A DNA stretch of 64,000 bases from Terracoccus sp. 273MFTsu3.1 (GTDB taxonomy: Bacteria > Actinomycetota > Actinomycetes > Actinomycetales > Dermatophilaceae). The position numbers and the translations under genes are program-made. This document shows positions 16,595-24,373 of this stretch, one piece after another. Every line of letters begins with the position of its first letter. The stretch's first letter is position 1. The stretch spans positions 868,001 to 932,000 of the forward strand of contig NZ_KB911820.1 in NCBI RefSeq assembly GCF_000383675.1, written 5' to 3'. Under the pieces are notes generated by a model, which did no database searches, was not told the DNA's origin, and worked only from the letters and a program-made list of their open reading frames with translations.

Positions 16595-17000
16595 GGTCGC
16601 TCGCCGCCGACGTCGGATGATCAAGGCCCCGTGGGAGCAGCGGGGGACCGACGCCAAGGGCCGCACGCTCCTGACCAACGTCAAGGACGCCGTCTACGTC
16701 CAGAACCCCGACGGCGACCACGTGGAACTCGGGCTATTCGACCGCATGTACCGGATCTACCGGCACTCCGGCGTGACACCTAATCAGGTCGCGGCCGAGG
16801 AGGGTATCCGCTACTTCCGGCACGAGTGGGAGTTCCTCCGCGACAACCAGTGCCTGTGGATCGAGTTCGTCCACCCGTCAACCGGATCAGTCATGCGGAT
16901 TGACTTCGATTCGGCATCCCGATACGGTTCCGCAGTGACCAACCAGTGGGGGCAGATGTGGTCTGTCCCCGAAACCCGATACGAAGGGAACACCCTGTGA
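16587..17000 (+). CDS. Hypothetical protein
   Basis: 137 residues, unknown family. The first dozen residues are nearly all Arg; the rest is mixed alpha/beta with many aromatic residues. A promoter-like sequence (TTGACT-17-TACGGT) lies inside its 3' part and points at an in-frame GTG at 16935. Confidence 0.75.
   Translation: MRRVARRRRRMIKAPWEQRGTDAKGRTLLTNVKDAVYVQNPDGDHVELGLFDRMYRIYRHSGVTPNQVAAEEGIRYFRHEWEFLRDNQCLWIEFVHPSTGSVMRIDFDSASRYGSAVTNQWGQMWSVPETRYEGNTL
16900..16928 (+). promoter_or_regulatory. Internal promoter TTGACT-17-TACGGT
   Basis: It lies within the coding sequence of the preceding gene. Exactly six bases separate the -10 hexamer from an in-frame GTG (16935), the same geometry as the leaderless starts found elsewhere in this window. 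It would drive the membrane protein, dNMP kinase and RuvC-like genes independently. Confidence 0.5.
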
Positions 17001-17227
17001 CCAGTCATCCCGAGTCGCTCCCCGGAGCGACCGCCTTCCGCACCGTCATCGTCGTCCTGACCGTGCTCCTGTGGCTCCTGATGGTGGCCTGCCTCGGCAG
17101 CACCGTCCGCGCCGCATGGACCGGCGACCTGAACGCCGCCCGGGCCCTCGCCCTCGGCTGGGGGTTCTTCGTCGTCTACACCCTGTGGGACATGGCCAAG
17201 TACATCCGCGAGCAGGTGCGCCGGTGA
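16997..17227 (+). CDS. Small membrane protein with two transmembrane segments
   Basis: 76 residues, starting at a GTG overlapping the previous stop. Two hydrophobic segments (residues 16-36, FRTVIVVLTVLLWLLMVACL, and 47-65, ALALGWGFFVVYTLW) predict an integral membrane protein. Function unknown; it overlaps the dNMP kinase start by four bases. Confidence 0.75.
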   Translation: MTSHPESLPGATAFRTVIVVLTVLLWLLMVACLGSTVRAAWTGDLNAARALALGWGFFVVYTLWDMAKYIREQVRR

Positions 17228-17850
17228 CCCCGACCATGATGTACGAGGAGGACGTCTACTCCCCGCTCGACCGCCGCACCCGGCTCGTCGGCCTGCACGG
17301 CCACGCGCAGACGGGCAAGAACACCTCCGCCGACATCCTCACCGAGGAACTCGGCTACTCGCAGATCTCGTTCGCCGAGCCCCTGAAGCGCCTCGCGCTC
17401 TTCGTCAACCCCGTCGTCCAGACGGACTCGCACGGTCGCGTGTTCACCCTGCAGGACATCTTCGACGACCTCGCGCACGAGGACATCCGTGGCGACGCGG
17501 CGTGGGAGGAGGCCAAGAAGGTCGGCACCACCCGAGTGTTCCTCCAGAAGTTGGGGGAGGGCGTGCGTGAGATCCTCGGGGAGAACACGTGGGTCGACTA
17601 CGCCATGGCGAAGGTCAAGGACGGCGGCAAGTACGCCTTCCCCGACACCCGCTTCCGCAACGAGGCGCAGGCCATCCTCGACCGCAGCGGCGTCGTCGTC
17701 GAGATCAAGCGCCCCGGCGTCGGCCCGGTCAACGACCACGTGTCCGACCGCCGCCTGCCCGACGAGATGATCAACCTCACGATCATCAACGACGGCGAGA
17801 TCAACGACCTGCGTGGCGAGGTCCTCCACGCCGAGCGGTTCGCCGCGTGA
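17224..17850 (+). CDS. Deoxynucleoside monophosphate kinase
   Basis: 208 residues. GLHGHAQTGKNTSADIL near residues 22-38 is the P-loop of the phage dNMP kinase family, which phosphorylates dNMPs to dNDPs for DNA synthesis. ISFAEPLKR and the final NDGEINDL match the family pattern (nucleotide-binding region and the C-terminal NDG motif). It complements the ribonucleotide reductase. Start is a GTG overlapping the preceding stop. Confidence 0.85.
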   Translation: MTPTMMYEEDVYSPLDRRTRLVGLHGHAQTGKNTSADILTEELGYSQISFAEPLKRLALFVNPVVQTDSHGRVFTLQDIFDDLAHEDIRGDAAWEEAKKVGTTRVFLQKLGEGVREILGENTWVDYAMAKVKDGGKYAFPDTRFRNEAQAILDRSGVVVEIKRPGVGPVNDHVSDRRLPDEMINLTIINDGEINDLRGEVLHAERFAA

Positions 17851-18380
17851 CGCTCTACCTCGGCATCGACCAGTCCTACGGCGGCTTCGCGACGACCTTC
17901 TTCGACTCGGAGACGGGCACCCACGACACCCTCGTGCGCTCGTTCGAGGCAGGTCGCTACATCTCGCAGGGATCCCGGCTCGCCGCTGTGGAGACGCACG
18001 TCGCGGACCTCCTGAGCGACCGGGCCCCCATGTGCACCGCCATGGAGGGCTACTCCATGGGCTCGAAGTTCGGCCGCGAGAAGTTGGGCGAACTGGGTGG
18101 CGTCACGAAGGCGACCCTGCACAAGCACGGGCGGCTGCCGTACATCGTCCAGCCCTCCACGCTGAAGAAGTTCGTCCTTGGCGCGGGGGCGGGCAAGACG
18201 AAGAACCTCATGCTCCTCGGGGTCTTCAAGAAGTGGGACGCCGAGTTCAACGACGACAACGCCGCCGACTCCTACGCCCTCGCCCGGCTCGCCCACCTCA
18301 TCAGCAACCCCGGGCTGGTCGAGCACAAGTACGAGCAGGAAGTCATCAAGACCGTTCTGAAGGAAGCAGGCACCAAGTGA
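17847..18380 (+). CDS. RuvC-like Holliday-junction resolvase
   Basis: 177 residues with an RNase H-like fold: LGIDQSYGG (first Asp), TAMEGYSMG (Glu) and DDNAADSYALARLAH (last Asp pair), arranged as in RuvC. It would cut four-way junctions made by the RecA-like protein or trim replication intermediates before packaging. Start GTG overlaps the kinase stop; its own stop overlaps the next GTG. Confidence 0.85.
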   Translation: MTLYLGIDQSYGGFATTFFDSETGTHDTLVRSFEAGRYISQGSRLAAVETHVADLLSDRAPMCTAMEGYSMGSKFGREKLGELGGVTKATLHKHGRLPYIVQPSTLKKFVLGAGAGKTKNLMLLGVFKKWDAEFNDDNAADSYALARLAHLISNPGLVEHKYEQEVIKTVLKEAGTK

Positions 18381-18733
18381 ACCTCACCCACACCGACTAC
18401 ACCCTCATCGGGCTCGGCATCCTCGCCGCCCTGCTCTTCGTCACCACGGCGGTCTTCTGGCGCAAGTCGGAGGACCTGCAGGAAGACCTCGCCTTCGAGA
18501 GGTTCGAGCACGAGAACACCAAGGAGGACCTGCAGGCCGCTGAGGCGCGCACCGAGCGGGTCGTCCTCGACGTCGCACCAGTCCTCGTCCGCACGGCGTG
18601 GTCCTTCGGGATGTCGACTGCCCAGATGCGCGCGGCCGAGGTGCAGCGCAACGAGCAGATCGACCGGGTCAAGGCGGCGATCAAGGTCACCGAGACCGGC
18701 AAGAAGTTGCTGGACTCGAAGATCGTCTTCTAG
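18377..18733 (+). CDS. Membrane-anchored coiled-coil protein
   Basis: 118 residues. One N-terminal transmembrane segment (about residues 8-27, YTLIGLGILAALLFVTTAVF) followed by a charged coiled coil (KSEDLQEDLAFERFEHENTK). It ends the recombination operon before a promoter. Function unknown. Confidence 0.75.
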   Translation: MNLTHTDYTLIGLGILAALLFVTTAVFWRKSEDLQEDLAFERFEHENTKEDLQAAEARTERVVLDVAPVLVRTAWSFGMSTAQMRAAEVQRNEQIDRVKAAIKVTETGKKLLDSKIVF

Positions 18734-18750
18734 CCGATCAGGCGCTCGTT

Positions 18751-18779
18751 GTCAACCGGCTCGTCCGAACTCATAACCT
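18751..18779 (+). promoter_or_regulatory. Promoter GTCAAC-17-TAACCT upstream of the SpoVS gene
   Basis: One of several intergenic sites beginning GTCAACCGG and continuing with GAACTC before a TAACC or TTACC -10 element (compare 24762 and 27738). The leader to the SpoVS ATG is about 40 bases and has a CTGGAG ribosome-binding site. Confidence 0.5.
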
Positions 18780-18820
18780 AGAGGGACACGCAGCATTTCT
18801 CGGAACCCTCTGGAGTACTC

Positions 18821-19117
18821 ATGAGTGACATCTCGATCTCGGACGGGCCGGTTGACGACATCATCCGGGTCGCAGGCAAGACCCCCGCCAGCAAGTTGGC
18901 CAGCGCGATCACCCACGCGGTGCTCGACAAGGGCCACGTGACGCTCCGGGCCATCGGCGCGGGCCCGGTGAATCAGGCCGTCAAGGCCATCGCCATCGCC
19001 CAGTCGTTCGTCGGCTCGCAGGCCCTCACCCTCAGCACGCGCATCGGCTTCGCCACCGTGCGGCTGCCGGACCAGAGCGAGGTCTCGGCCATGGTCTTCA
19101 AGGTGGAGGCCAAGTAA
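18821..19117 (+). CDS. spoVS: SpoVS-family protein
   Basis: 98 residues. The core GHVTLRAIGAGPVNQAVKAI and IAQSFVGSQ is the signature of stage V sporulation protein S, a small Alba-like nucleic-acid-binding fold known from spore formers, Thermus and Streptomyces. Its own promoter and monocistronic setting suggest a regulatory job. Whether it alters host development or binds phage nucleic acid is not known. Confidence 0.9.
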   Translation: MSDISISDGPVDDIIRVAGKTPASKLASAITHAVLDKGHVTLRAIGAGPVNQAVKAIAIAQSFVGSQALTLSTRIGFATVRLPDQSEVSAMVFKVEAK

Positions 19118-19212
19118 GACACGCAGGGTAAATCGGCTCGTCGGCTCTAGTTGACGGGCCGATTCGCCATACACTGGGGAACGTCCTAATCCTGTGCCTG
19201 AGGAGCCACCTA

Positions 19213-19503
19213 ATGAGCCTTCAACCCGGCGGTCGCACGTCGTCGTTCTCGGACGGTGCTCTGGCCCAGTCCCCGGCGTCTCGGATCCACTCCATTCAGG
19301 AGGGTGCGGGCCGCGAGGGGTTCAAGCCGTCGTCGACTCTGGACGAGAACCAGATCTTCACGACGGCCAACGGACAGTCCGAGGCCGACCGATCCCGGCA
19401 GCCCCTGAAGGGCCCCGGCTTCAGCACCAACGGCCTCTCCGATTCCACCTTCCAGTCGCGTCTGTGGCTGGGCTCGGCTCCCCGCACATTCGGCGGAAAG
19501 TGA
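19213..19503 (+). CDS. Hypothetical protein
   Basis: 96 residues, low in charge, rich in Ser, Gly, Pro; probably disordered. ATG follows GAGGAG. A TACACT -10-like hexamer lies at 19170, with no good -35. Such sequences are common among minor virion or assembly proteins, but nothing here proves that role. Confidence 0.72.
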   Translation: MSLQPGGRTSSFSDGALAQSPASRIHSIQEGAGREGFKPSSTLDENQIFTTANGQSEADRSRQPLKGPGFSTNGLSDSTFQSRLWLGSAPRTFGGK

Positions 19504-19514
19504 AAGAGAACCTC

Positions 19515-19832
19515 ATGGCCAACAGCACCGCTCCCAAGTCCGCCTTCGCCACGCAGGGCAAGATCGCCGCCCCCGTCAACGCGTCCGCCGCCCCCTCCGC
19601 CAACACCTCGCCGGTCGCCAAGCACGGCAGCGCCGGTGGCATGCTCGACGGCGCGACGGCGAACCACCGTCAGGGCGTCATGGAGCCCCACGGCGCGGCC
19701 TTCAAGATCACCGCGACCCTCTACAAGCAGAACGCGGCCGAGGCCAGCGCGACGCAGCGCAACGTGCGACTCGTCCCCTCCGCCATCGGCAACCGCGACT
19801 TCTGGGCCTCGCGCGACCGCTCACGCGTCTGA
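19515..19832 (+). CDS. Hypothetical protein
   Basis: 105 residues, Ala- and Ser-rich N-terminus, more ordered C-terminus. Its 3' end overlaps the 3' end of a short leftward gene by 12 bases. Function unknown. Confidence 0.72.
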   Translation: MANSTAPKSAFATQGKIAAPVNASAAPSANTSPVAKHGSAGGMLDGATANHRQGVMEPHGAAFKITATLYKQNAAEASATQRNVRLVPSAIGNRDFWASRDRSRV

Positions 19833-19985
19833 GGACGCCTTCGGGGTCGTGATCTCGCGGTGGTTCAGCACTGCCCAGTCCGCGTCGACCTCGTCGACAA
19901 AGGGCCCCTCGCGGAAGAGGCAGTCCGAGCAGTGCGCCCAGAACTCTCCGTAGCCGTCGATGACGGTCCCAATCGTGTGTGCCAC
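19821..19985 (-). CDS. Small leftward Cys-pair protein, predicted leaderless
   Basis: 54 residues on the minus strand, starting at a GTG exactly six bases after a CATACT -10 hexamer (19992-19997). Contains WAHCSDCLF, a single C-x2-C that could bind metal as a dimer, and an acidic middle. It faces away from the gene starting at 20000, so the two starts share one short divergent control region. Missed by length-based calling. Confidence 0.6.
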   Translation of the reverse strand: MAHTIGTVIDGYGEFWAHCSDCLFREGPFVDEVDADWAVLNHREITTPKASSDA

Positions 19986-19999
19986 CCAAGGAGTATGAC

Positions 20000-20551
20000 A
20001 TGAGCGACGAGAAGCGCTTCGACAACAGCATGGCCAAGGACGCTTCAACGTTCGCTGGAATGGTCAACAACCCCGACATCGGCGGGTCCTCGTACCACGT
20101 CCTGAGCCGCCAGTTCCTCAACGTCGGCGTCGACCGGGCGCACATGGTCGGGGGCCACGAGTTCGCGGGAACCAACACCCGCATCCCCGAGTCCTTCCAC
20201 GACGCACCGCTCGGCAGCCACGAGGCCCACGCGCACTTCGTCCGCACGGCGGTCAACACCGGCGGCGACGTCAAGGCCTACGCCGGAGGCTGGGCCGAGG
20301 ACGGGAAGGCCGTGCTCGACGCGTCCACCCGCTACGCCAGCAAGAAGGACGCCGTCCCCGTCGCCAAGCAGCGCGGGGAGCGGGAGATCTTCGACTCCAA
20401 GAAGATCGAGTCCTACAAGACGCCGGGCGTCCCCGAGGGGAACACCAACACCGCCCCGGCCCCGGACGTCGCGGCCCCCAAGCCGACGGTCTCGAAGACC
20501 CCGCGCGGCTCCACGAAGATCCAGAGCAACCTGCGGGCCGTGAAGGCCTGA
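20000..20551 (+). CDS. Hypothetical protein
   Basis: 183 residues, unknown. The ATG follows AAGGAG at 19988. The last 50 residues are Pro/Ala/Lys-rich and probably disordered. It begins a run of three rightward genes of unknown function that might be virion-associated; this is a guess from composition. Confidence 0.75.
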   Translation: MSDEKRFDNSMAKDASTFAGMVNNPDIGGSSYHVLSRQFLNVGVDRAHMVGGHEFAGTNTRIPESFHDAPLGSHEAHAHFVRTAVNTGGDVKAYAGGWAEDGKAVLDASTRYASKKDAVPVAKQRGEREIFDSKKIESYKTPGVPEGNTNTAPAPDVAAPKPTVSKTPRGSTKIQSNLRAVKA

Positions 20552-20552
20552 C

Positions 20553-21077
20553 ATGTCCTTCCAGTTCCTGCCGCCCGTCGACCAGTCGGGCTCCGTCGTC
20601 CGCGCCAACGGTGGGGGCGGCACGCAGGTCGTTGGCTACCGCAGCGTCCTCGACGCCCAGCGCTCTCTCGGGCAGGGTGCACGCACCCCGAGCGCGGAGT
20701 ACCCCGACGGCTACCTCGGCACGATCAACTCCCGGCGAGGCGACCGGCTGCTGAAGAACCTGCAGAGCCGCCTCACCCAGCGCTCGTACCAGCGCGGCGT
20801 CCACAAGGGCGACAAGATCGACCCCGGCGACTACGCGTGGCCCGCAGGCAACGTCCACCCCATGGCAGGCATCGAGGCTCAGTCTCGTGGCCAGCGGTGG
20901 ACCCAGCAGGGCAGCGCGGTCGAGAAGTTGGCGCACGGAGGCAAGGTCCCCGCGCTCTCGCCCGAGGAGATGCTCGCCGTCCAGCAGCAGTACGGCGTCG
21001 CCGACAACAACCACACCCAGATGGTCAACCCGCAGCGCCGAGCCCAGATGGCTTCAGCGCTGCCTCGATGGAAGTAG
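20553..21077 (+). CDS. Hypothetical protein
   Basis: 174 residues, rich in Gln, Arg and Gly. One base separates it from the preceding stop. No family recognised. Confidence 0.75.
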   Translation: MSFQFLPPVDQSGSVVRANGGGGTQVVGYRSVLDAQRSLGQGARTPSAEYPDGYLGTINSRRGDRLLKNLQSRLTQRSYQRGVHKGDKIDPGDYAWPAGNVHPMAGIEAQSRGQRWTQQGSAVEKLAHGGKVPALSPEEMLAVQQQYGVADNNHTQMVNPQRRAQMASALPRWK

Positions 21078-21081
21078 AACG

Positions 21082-22713
21082 ATGGCTGCCAAGAAGAGCC
21101 CCGCCCAGAAGGCGGCAGAGACCCGGGCACGCCGCAACCCCCTGACGGGTGGCGAGCCGAACACCTACAGCGCTGTCGGAGAGGGCCGTTCGCTGCCCGC
21201 CCCGACGAACGTGCGCGCATGGAAGGGCGACGGCCGAGAGGCCTCCCGTCTCCGTGCCCAGCACGTCGAGGCCACCAAGCCCGGGGGCCTCCCGGACGCA
21301 CAGGTGGGCTACCGCAAGCCCGAGGGCATGTCGGACCGGCACTTCACGTGGCTCTCCGGTGGCCACCACATGTTCCCCAACGAGGGAGCCGAGCGTGGCA
21401 ACGCCGCCATCAACGAGCCCCACGCCCACCACCCCGAGGTGACGGTTCAGCGCCGAGCAGAGGACCTCTCCGGCGGCGAGTACCGCAAGGGCACCGCCGT
21501 GCTCGCGCACTTCGGCCACGACCCGAAGGACCCCGTCGGCTCGCTCGCCGACCTCCACTCGCGCACCCTGCACCGCGTCATGGCCGAGCACAATCAGGCC
21601 GGAGTCGAGGAGTCGTCCTCCCAGAAGTTCTACGGGGGCCGCACGCAGACCGAGATCCCCTCGCACCCCGACATGGACGCCAAGCACTACGACGGCGTCA
21701 ACGCTGCCCAGACGCGGCTGCGTCAGGCCACCCAGACGGTCTCCAACCACCCCCAGTTCGCCTCCCAGACGGCAGGGCTGGAGCGCAGCGACCGGCAGGC
21801 TGCAGCCCGGGCCCTCGTGCATCAGGCAGCGGCCGACACGAGCCCCAACAACAAGTGGCGCGACGGCGAGCACCGCTGGCCCAACATCGAGCAGGCCGAG
21901 GAGGCCGTCAAGTCCGGCATCACCGGTGAGGCCCCGAAGTTCATCGGCGGGCGGATCCAGAACAACGACAAGGCCGCTGGCCGCGCTGCCGACATGATCC
22001 AGTCCGGCCAGTTCGACACCCACGGCTACGGCAACCCGAAGCAGGCGGCGAAGACCGTCGCCTTCCGTGGCGCGCTGGCCGACGTCAACCACGCCGACGC
22101 CTACAAGGTCAGCGACGTGCACGAGGCCTCGGTCGTGGCCCCGGGCCTGTCGACGTCGAAGTCCAAGGTCTACGTGGGTGGCGGCAAGAGCGGGAACACC
22201 TACATCCACCCCGACCACCCCAAGAGCGCCACCAAGGGGCTCACGCAGGTCTTCGTGCCCAACAACAGCCGTGAGGGCACCCTGAAGCCCAAGGTCGGCC
22301 TCGCCCGCACCGAGGAGATGCTCGCCAAGGGTGACTCGTACGTGCACGCGCTCAACGATCACGCCACGCGCCGCGCGCTGGCAGACAACGGGCTGTCCCG
22401 GAGCGTCAACCACGCCGACAACGTCCACCCGGCTCAGGCGGCGGCGTGGGGCTCACAGCAGATGATCCGCAAGGACGTCATGGTCAGCCACGCCGACCAG
22501 TACCCCGTCGTCCGCGACTGGGGCCACGAGGGCATCAACGTCCCGAACCACGGCGACGTGCTGGGCGCGCTCTCGCGTGGGGAGACGCACACCCACATGG
22601 GTCCGCAGTTCCGCAGCAACCCGAACACCACGGGCATCTCGAAGAGCCCGGAGACGGCGCACTTGGTGAACCCGACGAAGAGCAAGCCCTACCCGGTCAT
22701 GCCGGGGGAGTGA
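21082..22713 (+). CDS. Large hypothetical protein, His-rich
   Basis: 543 residues, among the larger proteins of the window, with unusually many His, Asn and Gln and recurring short HAD/HP strings (FGHDPKDP, NHADAYKV, NHADNVHPAQAAAW). The N-terminus is Lys/Ala-rich. The make-up fits a virion-associated or injected protein, but no domain is recognised. The genes at 47542 and 62617 share a similar style (short Ser/Gln start, many His). Confidence 0.75.
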   Translation: MAAKKSPAQKAAETRARRNPLTGGEPNTYSAVGEGRSLPAPTNVRAWKGDGREASRLRAQHVEATKPGGLPDAQVGYRKPEGMSDRHFTWLSGGHHMFPNEGAERGNAAINEPHAHHPEVTVQRRAEDLSGGEYRKGTAVLAHFGHDPKDPVGSLADLHSRTLHRVMAEHNQAGVEESSSQKFYGGRTQTEIPSHPDMDAKHYDGVNAAQTRLRQATQTVSNHPQFASQTAGLERSDRQAAARALVHQAAADTSPNNKWRDGEHRWPNIEQAEEAVKSGITGEAPKFIGGRIQNNDKAAGRAADMIQSGQFDTHGYGNPKQAAKTVAFRGALADVNHADAYKVSDVHEASVVAPGLSTSKSKVYVGGGKSGNTYIHPDHPKSATKGLTQVFVPNNSREGTLKPKVGLARTEEMLAKGDSYVHALNDHATRRALADNGLSRSVNHADNVHPAQAAAWGSQQMIRKDVMVSHADQYPVVRDWGHEGINVPNHGDVLGALSRGETHTHMGPQFRSNPNTTGISKSPETAHLVNPTKSKPYPVMPGE

Positions 22714-22852
22714 GGTCCTCGTCCGGCGGGAAGTAGATGTCCGCGAGGTGTTCTTGGTCCGGGTAGACGGCTAGGAACGCCTCGCGGCTCTCGAAGTCGT
22801 CCTTCTCCGGCATCGCGCCGGGGGAGTCATATACAGGTCCGTTGGTCGTCAT
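22697..22852 (-). CDS. Small leftward acidic protein, predicted leaderless
   Basis: 51 residues, acidic (EKDDFESREAFLAVYPDQEH). Its ATG lies seven bases after a TAGACT -10 hexamer (22860-22865 on the opposite strand). Its last 17 bases overlap the end of the large rightward gene. No family recognised. Confidence 0.5.
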   Translation of the reverse strand: MTTNGPVYDSPGAMPEKDDFESREAFLAVYPDQEHLADIYFPPDEDLTPPA

Positions 22853-22897
22853 GCAAGCCAGTCTACCGTGTAAAGCCATTCGATGGGAGAGATTGAC

Positions 22898-23194
22898 ATG
22901 CTGAACGCCGACGGTGTCTACGACCGCACCAAGCCGTGGAACTCGCTGCCCGAGGCGCGGCTGACCGCCACTCTCGGTGCCCTCGCCGGTGCCTCGGCCG
23001 AGCAGATCCAAGCCCTGCGCCCGCCCCTGCCGAACACCGTGCTCTTCCCGGCTCGCTTCGGCTTCGAGAAGGTCGAGCCCTCCGTCGAGGACTGCTTCCG
23101 CCAGCGCACCCAGTACCCCACCGCCCAGAACGACTACACCCGCGTGCAGCCCGGCTACAGCGGGTCGTCAGTACAGTCTCTCGGCTCGATGTAA
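22898..23194 (+). CDS. Hypothetical protein
   Basis: 98 residues, unknown. I chose the ATG behind GGGAGAG; an in-frame ATG at 22883 lies inside that ribosome-binding site. The C-terminus is Ser/Gly/Tyr-rich. Confidence 0.72.
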   Translation: MLNADGVYDRTKPWNSLPEARLTATLGALAGASAEQIQALRPPLPNTVLFPARFGFEKVEPSVEDCFRQRTQYPTAQNDYTRVQPGYSGSSVQSLGSM

Positions 23195-23207
23195 GTACCC
23201 TAGAACC

Positions 23208-23357
23208 ATGTCTCGTAAGCCGCTTCGCGCCACCGACCGCCGTAAGGGCAAGGTCAGGGATCCTCAGAAGGACTCCTCGACCGGTTCGGCGAACCCGCTT
23301 GCGTCCCTGTTCAACGACCGCCGCCACGCGAATGGCGCGGGGAAGCGAGCCCACTGA
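23208..23357 (+). CDS. Small basic protein, predicted leaderless
   Basis: 49 residues, strongly basic (KPLRATDRRKGKVRD). The ATG is exactly six bases after TACCCT (23196-23201). Its stop overlaps the next ATG by one base (TGATG), which supports it as a real gene despite its size. Function unknown. Confidence 0.65.
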   Translation: MSRKPLRATDRRKGKVRDPQKDSSTGSANPLASLFNDRRHANGAGKRAH

Positions 23358-23590
23358 TGACCTACGGTCCCACCCGCAGCATGAACGCCGACCTCCACAT
23401 CGGTGCCACCGAGGGCTCCTTCAAGAAGGTCATCCGCAACCGTGGCGGCTTCGTCGAGGCCACCACGACCGCCGCGCGCCAGCCCCTCAACGACACGTGG
23501 TACGGCATCCACGAGACCCCGAACCAGATGTCCGGCGACGGTGTCGTCCTCCCGCCCCGTGACTACGTGGAGACCCCGCCGGTTCGCTGA
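23357..23590 (+). CDS. Hypothetical protein
   Basis: 77 residues, unknown; mixed alpha/beta with a Pro-rich end. Coupled to the preceding small basic gene. Confidence 0.72.
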   Translation: MTYGPTRSMNADLHIGATEGSFKKVIRNRGGFVEATTTAARQPLNDTWYGIHETPNQMSGDGVVLPPRDYVETPPVR

Positions 23591-23666
23591 CTTGCGCCGC
23601 GTCAAGCGGAGCACCTAATCTGATTTACGCACCTGTACCTAATTCGCTGAACGAAAAGGATCACAC

Positions 23667-24146
23667 ATGTCGGACCACGTCCGCCTACTGCTCTGCCACG
23701 AGGACAAGACGCTGGAGCAGGTCGAGGACTACGAGGGCGACCCGCACAACGACTGGGCCCTGAAGTACGTGCTGGAGAAGCACCGCTACCCCTCCGGTGA
23801 CCCTCATCTCGGCCAGATGCTCCGCGTCGAGAAGAAGCACTGGGACCTCCCGTCGACCCGCGAGGCCATCGAGAAGCAGATCCGCGACAGCGCGGGCCAC
23901 ACCGGTCTCGACCAGTCCTTCTACGACACCAAGGACACCCTCGGCGAGGACGCCCTGAAGTGCTTCGAGAAGCACGGTCGCAACCCCGGCTGCAGCAACT
24001 ACCGGGACGAGGACAAGCGCCTGAGCGCTGGCACCGACCGAGAGCGCAAGAGCCTCGGTCTCCAGCCGCTTCGCTCGAACCACTTCCTCTGCGACCACTG
24101 CCCTGTCCACTCCATGGTCATGGCCCACAAGAACCGGAACCTCTGA
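23667..24146 (+). CDS. Hypothetical Cys/His-containing protein
   Basis: 159 residues. Cys at 10, 94 and 111 (CSNYRDED region) and a C-terminal CDHCPVHSMV suggest a metal site. No family recognised. The 76-base gap before it holds GTACCTAAT, a possible -10, and a GAAAAGGATC ribosome-binding site. It heads the operon that carries the Acb2/Tad1-type gene. Confidence 0.75.
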   Translation: MSDHVRLLLCHEDKTLEQVEDYEGDPHNDWALKYVLEKHRYPSGDPHLGQMLRVEKKHWDLPSTREAIEKQIRDSAGHTGLDQSFYDTKDTLGEDALKCFEKHGRNPGCSNYRDEDKRLSAGTDRERKSLGLQPLRSNHFLCDHCPVHSMVMAHKNRNL

Positions 24147-24154
24147 GGAGCATC

Positions 24155-24373
24155 ATGATCGACCCCGCTGACCTGCAGAACCGCTTCGACTTCCACCCCG
24201 CCACCGACGAGGAGAAGCGCAACGCCCACACGAGCGTCCGCGTCGCTGCCTACGAACTCGCGCAGTTCGTCAACGTCAAGGTGCCGGATGGCCGGGAGAA
24301 GGCCACCGCCATCACCAAGATCGAGGAGGCCATGTTCTGGGCGAACGCGGCTCTCGCGCGGAGCAACGGCTGA
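24155..24373 (+). CDS. acb2: Acb2/Tad1-type cyclic-nucleotide sponge
   Basis: 72 residues, two long helices. The pattern FDFHPA at the start, an Arg/Ala-rich first helix, then DGREKATAITKIEEAMFWANAALAR is the hallmark of the Acb2/Tad1 hairpin family. Members sequester cyclic di-/trinucleotides made by CBASS, or the Thoeris signal, and so block abortive infection. The end NAALARSN matches family members closely. Which signal this one binds cannot be told from sequence. ATG behind GAGGAG; stop overlaps the next ATG. Confidence 0.85.
   Translation: MIDPADLQNRFDFHPATDEEKRNAHTSVRVAAYELAQFVNVKVPDGREKATAITKIEEAMFWANAALARSNG

Noticed and set aside
19151-19175. TTGACG ... TACACT as a promoter before 19213
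   Set aside because: Spacing is only 13 bp; -10 alone may be used but evidence is too thin for a feature.
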